Translations under genes and position numbers: made by a program
The notes under the pieces: model-generated
What the model was told of the DNA's origin: nothing
The model's database searches: none
What the model saw: the letters and a program-made list of their open reading frames with translations, nothing else
Assembly (NCBI GenBank): GCA_030533415.1
Contig: JAUNJE010000018.1
Coordinates: forward strand, 1-36,392
Length of the DNA stretch: 36,392 bases
Reading direction: 5' to 3'
From: Eubacteriales bacterium
Lineage (GTDB): Bacteria; Bacillota; Clostridia; Oscillospirales; Oscillospiraceae
Part shown: positions 23,285 through 31,031 of the stretch, piece by piece
Layout of the letters: every line of letters begins with the position of its first letter
Numbering within the stretch: position 1 is the first letter of the stretch

Positions 23285-25252
23285 ATGGGTAGCACTTGCG
23301 GGAAGTATTTCAAAAAACAGAAAAATGACGGAAAAAAGCCGCTGTTTTTGATGCTTCCGCTGTCTTTTTTTCTGATTGAAGGATTTGCGTTTGCGTTCCT
23401 TTCCACAGCGGGGATGGAATCCCGCTGGTTGTTCTTTCAATACAACGGATACGCCGCCCAGGAATTGGGGCAAGTGAACCTCTGGCCGCTGGCCTTTGGC
23501 GTGGTCTGGGCGGTCCTGCTGAGCGGAATCGTCTATATGCTCCCGCGAAAGGCGGGCCGAATCCTCTATGGAATTTTTTATTTTCTGTTTCTGATCTATG
23601 CCATTGCACAGACGGGCTTTTTCCTGATGTTCAGCGAAATGCTGTGGTTCTCGGACTTCCGCTATGCCTCGGAGGGGTCGGACTATCTGGATGTATTGCT
23701 GAGCTATCCGCTTTCCTGGTGGCTGAGCATCCCGGTGCTTATCGCAGTGGGGGTGGTGGTGCTCCGGAAATTTCCAAAGGGAAAGGCTGGATGGAAACGC
23801 TGTGTGGTTTCCGGCACCGCTGCGGTTCTGGCGGCGGTGGGTGCCGTGTTTCTTCCGAAGCTGGTGTTCCTCAATGACAGCGGCATCCAGTATGCCGGCT
23901 CCGACTATGGCCGGGCGCAGTCGGCGGAAGCGGCCTATGACAACATGTTCAATGCCCACCGGCTTTATCAGGTTTGCGGCGTGTTCCAGACTGCGGTAAA
24001 GGATGTGTATACCCATTACATCTATCCCATCACACCTTCCCACGCCAGGGCCATGGCGGAGGAGAAAGAGGCGGTGGAAAGCTACCTCTCCGCAAAAACG
24101 GGAGGGGGGAGCAACGGCATGACAGGAATTTTCGCGGGAAAGAACATTGTGCTGGTGCTGATGGAATCCATGGATGACTGGATGATCGGGGAGCATACCC
24201 CGACCCTTCAAAAACTGATGGCGGAGGGCATGAATTTCACCCGGTTCTATACCCCGGGCTATGGCGGTGTCCGCACCTTTAATTCGGAGTTCTGCATCAA
24301 TACTGGCTCCTTCCTCAGTACCAGCGGCGGATACGCCTTCGACTATGTGACGAACTGCTTTGACCAGTCCCTGGCGAGCCTTTTGCTGGAACAGGGGTAT
24401 TCCACAATGGTATATCACTACAATGACCCGTCATTTTATTCCCGGGGCGTTTTCTCCCGGGCAATGGGCTATCAGGTATACAATTCCTATCAGGACTACG
24501 TGACTGAGGAGACGCAGGACAGCCTTTACGATGACCAATTCCTGTTTGACAATCCCAGTTTGTCCAACAGCTTTTTCCGGGAGGGAAAGAAGCTGAATTT
24601 CATCATCACCCGGTCTGCCCACTTAAGCTACAAGTATAACGAGGTCCTGAGTTATTGGGGCCTGAAAAAATACCCCCAGTACCGGGGGCTGACAGGCAAT
24701 GAGGAGACCGACTGCGCCTACCTGAAAGCCCGGCTGGTGGACGATCTGTTTGCCCGGCTTTTGCAGGAGCTGGAGGAAAAGGGGGAGCTGGAAAACACGG
24801 TCATTATCGCCGTCACGGACCACTATACCTACGGTTATAAGGATGTACAGTCTCTGCTGGAACTTAGCGGGGTGGAGGATACCCTGTTGCTGGAACGGAC
24901 GCCTTGCTTCATTTGGAGCGCTGATTTGGCGCCTATGGAGGTGGACAAGGTGCTGAACACATCTGACCTTCTGCCTACAGTACTGAATCTGCTGGGGGTG
25001 GAGAGTCAATACCGCTATATCGGCAATGACGCGTTTGACGACAGCTATGACGGCTTCGTCCCCTTCTCCAACGGCAGCTGGATCAGCGGGGATGTGGCCT
25101 ACGATGCCAGCACGGGAAAGGTGATCTCCATCAGCGGAGAACAGCAGACGGTAACGGCGGACTTCCGGGCGGAGATGGCGGAACGGGTGCAGGCGTTCAT
25201 TCGAATCAACAACCTGATTTTGGAGACGGATTATTACAATAATCCGGATTGA
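23285..25252 (+). CDS. LtaS-like phosphoglycerol transferase / sulfatase-family membrane protein
   Basis: A 655-residue membrane enzyme related to lipoteichoic acid synthase. Five membrane helices occupy about residues 18-190. The extracellular domain of the alkaline-phosphatase/sulfatase superfamily follows from about 285: LVLMESMDDW supplies a metal-binding Glu, GYGGVRTFNSEF holds the probable catalytic Thr331, and AVTDHYTYG supplies the late Asp-His metal ligands. These enzymes move glycerol-phosphate from phosphatidylglycerol onto glycolipid anchors at the outer membrane face. The order is that of LtaS, but the sequence is divergent, so the acceptor may differ. It is monocistronic with a clear terminator. 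Confidence 0.85.
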   Translation: MGSTCGKYFKKQKNDGKKPLFLMLPLSFFLIEGFAFAFLSTAGMESRWLFFQYNGYAAQELGQVNLWPLAFGVVWAVLLSGIVYMLPRKAGRILYGIFYFLFLIYAIAQTGFFLMFSEMLWFSDFRYASEGSDYLDVLLSYPLSWWLSIPVLIAVGVVVLRKFPKGKAGWKRCVVSGTAAVLAAVGAVFLPKLVFLNDSGIQYAGSDYGRAQSAEAAYDNMFNAHRLYQVCGVFQTAVKDVYTHYIYPITPSHARAMAEEKEAVESYLSAKTGGGSNGMTGIFAGKNIVLVLMESMDDWMIGEHTPTLQKLMAEGMNFTRFYTPGYGGVRTFNSEFCINTGSFLSTSGGYAFDYVTNCFDQSLASLLLEQGYSTMVYHYNDPSFYSRGVFSRAMGYQVYNSYQDYVTEETQDSLYDDQFLFDNPSLSNSFFREGKKLNFIITRSAHLSYKYNEVLSYWGLKKYPQYRGLTGNEETDCAYLKARLVDDLFARLLQELEEKGELENTVIIAVTDHYTYGYKDVQSLLELSGVEDTLLLERTPCFIWSADLAPMEVDKVLNTSDLLPTVLNLLGVESQYRYIGNDAFDDSYDGFVPFSNGSWISGDVAYDASTGKVISISGEQQTVTADFRAEMAERVQAFIRINNLILETDYYNNPD

Positions 25253-25255
25253 CAG

Positions 25256-25290
25256 TTTTGGGGGCCGCATAAAAGCGGCCCCCAAAAATA
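25256..25290. terminator. Terminator of the LtaS-like gene
   Basis: TTTTGGGGGCCGC (25256-25268) and GCGGCCCCCAAAA (25275-25287) form a perfect 13-bp stem with a 6-nt loop. The symmetric A/T flanks could make it work on both strands, which would also serve the convergent small gene at 25323. Confidence 0.75.
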
Positions 25291-25322
25291 TTAAGGGTAC
25301 AAAATGAAGTTCCGAACCATGG

Positions 25323-25412
25323 TCAAAAAATCTTTTGAAGCAGCTCAAACAAATAACCGCCGGCGATGAACGCGAGAATGGCGACCAGGATATAAACAAG
25401 TCTGTTTTTCAT
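25323..25412 (-). CDS. 29-residue single-helix membrane peptide
   Basis: ATG at 25412 is preceded by AAAGGAG 8 nt upstream, a strong ribosome binding site. The product begins MKNRLVYILVAILAFIAGGY and ends LFELLQKIF. One membrane helix covers about residues 4-22, with basic residues before it, so the N-terminus should face the cytosol. It is too short for automatic gene callers. The palindromic element at 25429 abuts its ribosome binding site. I recognise no family. An in-frame ATG six codons upstream would overlap the ribosome binding site. Confidence 0.6.
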   Translation of the reverse strand: MKNRLVYILVAILAFIAGGYLFELLQKIF

Positions 25413-25428
25413 GGGAAAAGCTCCTTTC

Positions 25429-25516
25429 ATACTGTTTCTTTATAAAAATGAATCATTTTTATAAAGAAGGCACCGCTTAAAAGTTCCATTCTGACGAATT
25501 AATGGAATATCCGTAT
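25429..25516. repeat. 88-bp copy of the ATACTG element
   Basis: The left 48 bp match the element at 15497 with one difference, including the perfect 16-bp palindrome around 25436-25468. The right part has the TTCTGACGAATTAA block and ends CCGTAT, a one-base variant of CAGTAT. It lies between the stop of the YgiQ gene and the ribosome binding site of the small membrane peptide. Confidence 0.7.
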
Positions 25517-25523
25517 CAAGTGC

Positions 25524-27431
25524 TTATTTTCGGGTCTGCTTCCGTTTGGCGGAGGGGGCCGGCTTCTTGGGCGGCGCCTTGGATGAGGTGGGCCTGTCTT
25601 TTGCCGGCCTGGGGGGAGGCAGGGCGGCTCCGCCGGGCTTCGGCGGCACCGCCCGGATCAGGCACTTCGGCCCGGAGCCGATCAGGTCCTCCCGGTGGGC
25701 TTTCAGCAGCGCTTCCCGTACCAGATAGTAGTTTTTGGGATTGCGGTACTGGATCAGTGCCCGCTGCATGGCCTTTTCGTGGGGGTCTGTGGGGACATAC
25801 ACCTTCTCCATGGTCCGGGGGTCCAGGCCGGTATAGTACATCACCGTGGAGAGGGTGGAGGGGGTGGGGTAGAAGTCCTGCACCTGCTCCGGGTTATAGC
25901 CCATCTCCCGGATGTATTCGGCGAGTTCGATGGCCTCCTTTAAGGTGGAGCCGGGGTGGCTGGACATGAGATAAGGGACAAGATACTGTTTTTTGCCGTA
26001 CTGCTTGTTCAGGGCAAAATACTTGTCTACAAATTGGTTGTACACCGCGTTCCTGGGCTTGCCCATACGGCTGAGCACCGCATCGGACACATGCTCCGGT
26101 GCCACTTTCAGCTGGCCGGAGATGTGGTACTGCACCAGTTCCTTGAAGAAGGTATCCTTCTTGTCTGCCAAAAGATAGTCGAACCGGATGCCGCTGCGGA
26201 CGAACACCTTTTTCACGCCGGGGAGCCTGCGCAGCTTGCGGAGCAGGGCAATGTAGTCTGAATGGTCTGCCTTCATGTTTTTGCAGGGGGTGGGATACAG
26301 GCATTGCCGTCCGCCGCAGGCACCCTTGGTCAGCTGTTTTTCACAGGCGGGATGGCGGAAGTTGGCGGTGGGGCCGCCTACGTCGTGGATATAGCCCTTG
26401 AAATCCCTGTCCTTCACCATTTGCTCCGCTTCTTTGAGAATGGATTCATGGCTTCGGGTCTGGACGATGCGCCCCTGATGAAAGGTCAGGGCGCAGAAGG
26501 AACAGGCGCCGAAGCAGCCCCGGTTGGAAACCAGGCTGAATTTGACCTCCTCAATGGCAGGCACACCGCCGGCCTTTTCGTAGCTGGGATGCCAGGTACG
26601 CATATAAGGAAGATCATAAACCGCGTCCATTTCCTCAGTGGTCAGGGGCTTTTGAGGCGGATTCTGCACCACAAATTCTTTGCCGTAAGGCTCCGCCAGC
26701 CGCTTGGCGGTGAAGGGGTCGCAGTTGCCGTACTGGATTCGGAAGGACTCGGCGTATTTGCGCTTGTCCGCTTTCAGTTCGTCAAAACCGGGCAGTACAA
26801 TGGTGGGCAGGCTGTCATCCAGTTCGGTGGTTCTGAAAACGGTTCCGTCAATATAAGTGATGTCTTTTACCGCCAACCCGGAATTCAGGGCGTCGGCGAT
26901 CTCCACGATGCTTTTTTCTCCCATGCCGTACATCAACAGGTCCGCCTGGGAATCCAGCAGAATGGAACGCTTCAGGCTCTCGGACCAGTAATCGTAGTGG
27001 GCGAGCCTGCGCAGGCTGGCCTCAATGCCGCCGATCAGAATGGGGATATCCTGATAGGTTTGACGGATCAGGTTGCAGTATACGACGGTAGCGTAGTCCG
27101 GCCGTTTGCCCATGACGCCGCCGGGGGTAAAGGCGTCGGTTTTCCGGCGGTGCTTCGATACGGAATAGTGGTTCACCATGGAGTCCATATTGCCCCCCGT
27201 CACCAGAAAGCCCAGCCGGGGGCGGCCAAACACATCGATGGATTTGGGATTTTTCCAATCGGGCTGGGAAATGATGCCCACGCTGTAGCCGTGGCGCTCC
27301 AAAACCCGGCTGATGATGGCGTGTCCAAAGGAAGGGTGGTCCACATAAGCATCCCCGATGACATAGACAAAATCGCACTGTTCCCAGCCGTAAGAGAGCA
27401 TTTCCTGTTTGCTGATGGGCAAAAACGGCAT
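25524..27431 (-). CDS. YgiQ-family radical SAM protein
   Basis: A 635-residue radical SAM protein. The 4Fe-4S/SAM motif is C306-x3-C310-x2-C313 in [12 protein letters not shown]. The N-terminal third has the YgiQ hallmarks [34 protein letters not shown] and [16 protein letters not shown]; the C-terminal end has the [15 protein letters not shown] and [19 protein letters not shown] blocks. A basic Lys/Pro-rich tail closes the protein. The reaction catalysed by YgiQ is not established. ATG at 27431 with GGAGG upstream. It is monocistronic. Confidence 0.9.
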   Translation of the reverse strand: MPFLPISKQEMLSYGWEQCDFVYVIGDAYVDHPSFGHAIISRVLERHGYSVGIISQPDWKNPKSIDVFGRPRLGFLVTGGNMDSMVNHYSVSKHRRKTDAFTPGGVMGKRPDYATVVYCNLIRQTYQDIPILIGGIEASLRRLAHYDYWSESLKRSILLDSQADLLMYGMGEKSIVEIADALNSGLAVKDITYIDGTVFRTTELDDSLPTIVLPGFDELKADKRKYAESFRIQYGNCDPFTAKRLAEPYGKEFVVQNPPQKPLTTEEMDAVYDLPYMRTWHPSYEKAGGVPAIEEVKFSLVSNRGCFGACSFCALTFHQGRIVQTRSHESILKEAEQMVKDRDFKGYIHDVGGPTANFRHPACEKQLTKGACGGRQCLYPTPCKNMKADHSDYIALLRKLRRLPGVKKVFVRSGIRFDYLLADKKDTFFKELVQYHISGQLKVAPEHVSDAVLSRMGKPRNAVYNQFVDKYFALNKQYGKKQYLVPYLMSSHPGSTLKEAIELAEYIREMGYNPEQVQDFYPTPSTLSTVMYYTGLDPRTMEKVYVPTDPHEKAMQRALIQYRNPKNYYLVREALLKAHREDLIGSGPKCLIRAVPPKPGGAALPPPRPAKDRPTSSKAPPKKPAPSAKRKQTRK

Positions 27432-27442
27432 ACCCTACCTCC

Positions 27443-27477
27443 AAAGAATCTGTTTTCTCCAGTATAGCAGATTCTTT
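27443..27477 (-). promoter_or_regulatory. Palindromic operator-like site over the YgiQ promoter
   Basis: AAAGAATCTG (27443-27452) and CAGATTCTTT (27468-27477) are perfect inverted 10-mers with a 15-nt spacer. The likely -10 box (TATACT on the minus strand, 27466-27461) lies between them. Confidence 0.45.
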
Positions 27478-27487
27478 GCAAAAAGGG

Positions 27488-27540
27488 AAGCAATAAAAAA
27501 GCGCGCCCACGCTTTTCGCGGTTGAAAAGCATGGGCGCGC
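27488..27540 (-). terminator. Terminator of the holin gene
   Basis: Minus strand GCGCGCCCATGCTTTTC and GAAAAGCGTGGGCGCGC form a 17-bp stem with one mismatch (27540-27501), followed by TTTTTTATTG. It directly follows the stop at 27545. Confidence 0.9.
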
Positions 27541-27544
27541 AAGG

Positions 27545-27949
27545 CTATTTCTTCTGCAATTGTTCCAGCGCCTTTACCACGGCCTGGGGCATGGGCACAC
27601 CGGCCAGCCCAAGGTTTTCCACAATGGACAGCACCTCATTGCAGCAAAACCCGATGCACACCGTATCCCGCACATAGGCGGTCCCCAGCAGCCGGTCAAG
27701 CTGCACGGCCACCAGAACGAACAGCAGCATCAGTCCCTTCCTGCACAGCCCTTTTAAGCCGTAGGAAGCGTTGTAGGCCCCGGTTTCCGACTTGCTGCTG
27801 TTGTGGAACACCAGCGCCACAATGCTGCCGGACAGGTAATCCACACAGACGCACACCAAAAGTGCCGCAAGCGCCGCGTCCCAGCCGCCGAAGGCCGCGG
27901 CCACGGACCCGCCAAGGATGCCCAGAATGGTACAAAATTCCCGCTTCAC
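27545..27949 (-). CDS. Phage holin family protein (Holin_4 / toxin-secretion type), orphan
   Basis: A 134-residue membrane protein. Helices lie around residues 6-22, 24-46 and 74-90. The segment LLVCVCVDYLSGSIVALV and the later ASYGLKGLCRKGLMLLFVLV are typical of the holin_4 / TcdE-UtxA-like family, and the protein ends in a hydrophilic helix. The start is GTG at 27949, with AGGAGGTGA 6 nt upstream. Holins make pores for endolysin or toxin export. No lysin, tail or integrase gene lies nearby, so this is either a domesticated phage gene or has another membrane role. It has its own terminator. Confidence 0.8.
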   Translation of the reverse strand: MKREFCTILGILGGSVAAAFGGWDAALAALLVCVCVDYLSGSIVALVFHNSSKSETGAYNASYGLKGLCRKGLMLLFVLVAVQLDRLLGTAYVRDTVCIGFCCNEVLSIVENLGLAGVPMPQAVVKALEQLQKK

Positions 27950-27993
27950 AGCGATTCACCTCCTTCCCATTGGATGATCCTTTCAACCTTTGG

Positions 27994-28034
27994 GAAAAAG
28001 AAGCCCCGGATTGCACGCGGCCATGCAATCCGGG
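27994..28034 (-). terminator. Terminator of the ylmH-DUF896-Nudix operon
   Basis: Minus strand CCCGGATTGCA and TGCAATCCGGG form a perfect 11-bp stem (28034-28005), with an 8-nt loop, followed by GCTTCTTTTTCCC. It lies about 90 bp beyond the Nudix stop, ahead of the holin gene. Confidence 0.8.
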
Positions 28035-28049
28035 AAAAACTGTTTTTTT

Positions 28050-28108
28050 GTACTGGTATTCAATTAGGGCGTATCTGGAGGATGAAACGTATTAATATGA
28101 AGACCGTA
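28050..28108. repeat. Possible diverged copy of the ATACTG element
   Basis: GTACTGGTATTCAATTA (28050-28066) matches 15 of 17 bases of the reversed right end of the element at 15497. The far end may be CCGTAT at 28103-28108. The interior does not match. Confidence 0.3.
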
Positions 28109-28122
28109 TTAGATAAAAAGCG

Positions 28123-28689
28123 TCAGATCCCCAGCCTAACCACCTTTTCACAGAGTTTGGCATAGACCCGGTCCCGGAACCATGGCTCGCTGACCCTTTC
28201 CGGGATGTCCGAAACGGGAAACCAGGCAACCCCGCTGTTCTCGTCGGGTTTGATGGCCAGGGCCTGGCAGGGGTCTGCCTCAAAGAGATATGTCACATTG
28301 AGATGCAGGTGGGAGGAAACGTATTTTCCGTGCTTGATGTGACCGTCTACCGTCAGGATTTCCAGAGAAAAAATGTCCGGGGACAGCAATTTCAGGCTTT
28401 TCAGACCGCTTTCCTCCTGGATTTCCTTCCTGGCCACGTGGAGCAGGTCCCGGTCTCCGTCCGCATGGCCGCCCATCCAGGACCAGGAACCGTAAAGGTT
28501 GTGGTAGACCATCAGAACCTGCCGCCTGTCCGGGCTGACGACCCAGCCGGAGGCGGTCAGATGGGCGGTGCCGTTTTCTCTGGTGTAGATGTCCAGTCCG
28601 CTTTCCAGCCAGGACAGCAGCAGGCGCTTGTCCTGGGCTTCCTGCTCGTTGACGGGGGTGTAGGCGGCGATTTGCGCGAAAAGCTCCAT
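28123..28689 (-). CDS. Nudix hydrolase
   Basis: A 188-residue Nudix protein that should hydrolyse a nucleoside-diphosphate-linked substrate. The box runs from Gly74 to Leu96 (GHADGDRDLLHVARKEI then QEESGL). Its catalytic Glu89, Glu92 and Glu93 are kept; the box Arg is Lys88, and the first Glu is Arg80. An alpha-helical N-terminal extension (1-40) and the WMGGH entry resemble IDI-like or NTP-diphosphatase-type Nudix proteins; substrate unknown. It starts 2 bp after the DUF896 gene, so both are one operon. Confidence 0.9.
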   Translation of the reverse strand: MELFAQIAAYTPVNEQEAQDKRLLLSWLESGLDIYTRENGTAHLTASGWVVSPDRRQVLMVYHNLYGSWSWMGGHADGDRDLLHVARKEIQEESGLKSLKLLSPDIFSLEILTVDGHIKHGKYVSSHLHLNVTYLFEADPCQALAIKPDENSGVAWFPVSDIPERVSEPWFRDRVYAKLCEKVVRLGI

Positions 28690-28691
28690 GG

Positions 28692-28904
28692 TTATTTCGG
28701 CTCCTTATGCTCCAGCTTTTTCTTTGTGCCGTCCGGCTCCAGGATGTAGGTGTTTTCCAGCTGGCCGATCAGGTTGGCTTTGACGGAATCAATATAGATT
28801 CGGCGCAGCTTGTCCCGCTCCGCCAGCTCTGCGGATGTCAGGCCTTCTGCTTTGGCTTTCTTCGCCAGCGCGTTGATCCGGGCGATGACTTCGTTCATGT
28901 TCAT
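28692..28904 (-). CDS. DUF896 family protein (YnzC-like)
   Basis: A 70-residue cytosolic protein that starts MNMNEVIARINALAKKAKAE and continues GLTSAELAERDKLRRIYID, the two-helix pattern of DUF896 (B. subtilis YnzC). Its biochemical role is unknown. The first ATG is used because GAGGT is 6 nt upstream. It lies 9 bp after the ylmH-like gene and 2 bp before the Nudix gene. Confidence 0.9.
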   Translation of the reverse strand: MNMNEVIARINALAKKAKAEGLTSAELAERDKLRRIYIDSVKANLIGQLENTYILEPDGTKKKLEHKEPK

Positions 28905-28913
28905 TGCGTTACC

Positions 28914-29699
28914 TCACACATAGCGGTGGATGACCACCGAAATTCGATCTTTTTTGGTGCGTCCGTTGACGTTTGCCAGCTTGAGCTTCCCCAGACCCCG
29001 GACAGAGATGTGCATCCCCTCGGATACCTGCTTGTCGGGCTTTTCACAGGGCAGTCCGTCAATGGCCGCCTTTCCGGCGCCGACATATTGGGCGGCCAGG
29101 CCGCGTCCGATGCGAAATCCCGAGGAGATGACGCTGTCCAACCGCAGGGATGCCAGCGTATCCCGAATTTCCCGAACCTCCGGCTCCGGGATGTTGGCGG
29201 AGCGGAGGGGAATTTGCCGCAGATGCAGCCGTGTCCGGCCGGCGGATGTAAAATTCTGTAAAAGATAGGGAGCAATCTCCGCCGTGACGAAGAAGTCGCA
29301 GCTTCCCTTGTCCACACAGATATCGCCCACGGTTTCCCGGCCGATCCCGGCTCCCATCAGCGCCCCGAGAAAATCCCGGTGGCTGGGGCTGTCTCCCTGG
29401 TAAAAGACGGCACGCAGGCAGACACAGGGGCTGTCCGCCTCCCACAGAGCGCTTTCTTCCAGATATTCCGGCAGATAGATAAGCATTTTCCGCTCCGCAC
29501 CGCCGTACCCGCCGAAGGCGTGCAGCCCTTCCTGGAAACCGAACAGATAGTTTGCCATTTCCAGCTCCCGGGGGGAGAGGAAACAGGTGTTGGCCGGGAT
29601 GTTTTTCCGCATTCCAGCGTTTATTTTGTCCCATAGCTTGGCAAGCAGCAGCCTGTCCTCGGTATTTTGGGCGATTTTGTCAATATTACTGCATTCCAT
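28914..29699 (-). CDS. S4-domain RNA-binding protein, YlmH type
   Basis: A 261-residue protein. The N-terminal half has the YlmH blocks FLSPRELEMANYLFGFQEGL and GGYGGAERKMLIYLPEY, and the C-terminal part is an S4 RNA-binding domain (LASLRLDSVISSGFRIGR, then PDKQVSEGMHISVRGLGK). YlmH of Bacillus binds ribosomes and is linked to rescue of stalled ribosomes and cell division-site genes. The start at 29699 is chosen because the longer frame begins within the -10 box. First gene of the ylmH-DUF896-Nudix operon, divergent from the BaiN-like gene. Confidence 0.9.
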   Translation of the reverse strand: MECSNIDKIAQNTEDRLLLAKLWDKINAGMRKNIPANTCFLSPRELEMANYLFGFQEGLHAFGGYGGAERKMLIYLPEYLEESALWEADSPCVCLRAVFYQGDSPSHRDFLGALMGAGIGRETVGDICVDKGSCDFFVTAEIAPYLLQNFTSAGRTRLHLRQIPLRSANIPEPEVREIRDTLASLRLDSVISSGFRIGRGLAAQYVGAGKAAIDGLPCEKPDKQVSEGMHISVRGLGKLKLANVNGRTKKDRISVVIHRYV

Positions 29700-29714
29700 T
29701 CCATCACCAAAAAC

Positions 29715-29782
29715 AGTATAGCACATCTTTTCCCGGCTGAAAAGAAGTTTTTCTTGTGCGGAGCGGTTTCATGAGGTATAAT
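29715..29782. promoter_or_regulatory. Divergent promoters of ylmH and the BaiN-like gene
   Basis: Plus strand: TTGTGC (29754-29759), a 17-nt spacer, TATAAT (29777-29782) for the BaiN-like gene. Minus strand: TATACT (29720-29715) for ylmH with a weak -35. The two are back to back within 70 bp. Confidence 0.6.
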
Positions 29783-29816
29783 GGAAAACAATGATAAGAT
29801 GTGGGAAGGAATTGTT

Positions 29817-31031
29817 ATGGTCATTGGAATCGTTGGCGGCGGAGCCTCGGGGATGGCGGCGGCCTTGGCTGCGGCGGAAAATGAAAATGTGCGCGTCATC
29901 CTGATGGAACGCCAGGCAAGGGTAGGCCGCAAGCTTCAGGCCACGGGCAACGGCCGCTGCAATCTGTCCAACCTCCGGGCTGGGAAAGGCGGCTACCACG
30001 GGGACGACGGGACCTTTTCCCAATATGCCCTGGCCCGGTTCGGGCCGGAAGAGACCCTTGCGTGGTTTCAAGGACTGGGGCTATTCACCGTGGCGGAGGA
30101 TTCCGGCCGGGTCTACCCCTATTCCGACCAGGCAAATTCCGTGGTGGATGTGCTGCGGTTTGCCCTGGACCGGCCGAATATTACGGTGAAGCTGGGCTTT
30201 GAAGCGGAAAAAGTGAAAAAATACGCCGGCGGTTTCCGGGTGGAATCCCGGGAAGAAACTGTAGAATGTGACAGGCTTATCATCGCCTGCGGCGGCCTGG
30301 CAGGCACCAGGCTGGGGGGCGGTATGTCCGGGTATCAGCTGCTGCGCGCCCTGGGTCACCACTGTACCAGGCTCCGCCCCGCGCTGGTGCAGCTGAAATC
30401 CGGCTGGGGCGGCGTCACGGGACTGAAGGGCGTCCGGGCAAACTGCCATGCTGCGGTTTTCCACGATGGGAAGCGTTTCTCCGAAAGCACCGGAGAGCTG
30501 CAGTTTACGGAATACGGCCTGTCCGGCCCGGTGATTTTTGAAATTTCCCGGGATGCCTGCCAGGGCGGGGGAGTATGGCTCTGCCGCTTGGATTTTCTTC
30601 CGGAAATCAGCGAAGAGGTCCTGAAAAACGAGCTTCTGCGCAGAAGAACCACCCATTTGCCTGCCTCTGAGCTGCTGACGGGGATCCTGCACAACCGCCT
30701 TGGCCGTGTGCTGACCCAGCAGGCCGGTATTTCTGCCAGCCGGGCTGTTGCCGGGCTTTCCGAGTATGAGATTGGGCAAGTCGTAAAAGCGGTGAAGGGA
30801 CTGGAAGTTTCCCTGACGGAGCCTATGGGCATGGATTCCGCACAGGTCACCGCTGGCGGCATTCTGACGAAGGAGTTTAACGCGCAGACCATGGAAAGCC
30901 GCCTGGTCCCCGGCCTGTATGCCTGCGGCGAGGTGCTGGATGTGGACGGAGACTGCGGCGGCTACAATTTACAATGGGCGTGGAGCTCCGGCAGACTGGC
31001 CGGAGGACACGCCGGGAGGAACGAGATATGA
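29817..31031 (+). CDS. BaiN/HI0933-like NAD(P)/FAD-dependent oxidoreductase
   Basis: A 404-residue flavoprotein. The FAD-binding Rossmann motif GIVGGGASGMAAALAA lies at about 4-19, followed by GRKLQATGNGRCNLSN, the HI0933 family signature, and ends GEVLDVDGDCGGYNLQWAWS, where the second FAD contact lies. BaiN acts on bile acids in some Clostridia, but most members have unknown substrates, so no bile-acid role is claimed here. ATG at 29817 follows AAGGAA. It overlaps the next gene by 4 bp (ATGA) in a three-gene operon. Confidence 0.9.
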   Translation: MVIGIVGGGASGMAAALAAAENENVRVILMERQARVGRKLQATGNGRCNLSNLRAGKGGYHGDDGTFSQYALARFGPEETLAWFQGLGLFTVAEDSGRVYPYSDQANSVVDVLRFALDRPNITVKLGFEAEKVKKYAGGFRVESREETVECDRLIIACGGLAGTRLGGGMSGYQLLRALGHHCTRLRPALVQLKSGWGGVTGLKGVRANCHAAVFHDGKRFSESTGELQFTEYGLSGPVIFEISRDACQGGGVWLCRLDFLPEISEEVLKNELLRRRTTHLPASELLTGILHNRLGRVLTQQAGISASRAVAGLSEYEIGQVVKAVKGLEVSLTEPMGMDSAQVTAGGILTKEFNAQTMESRLVPGLYACGEVLDVDGDCGGYNLQWAWSSGRLAGGHAGRNEI

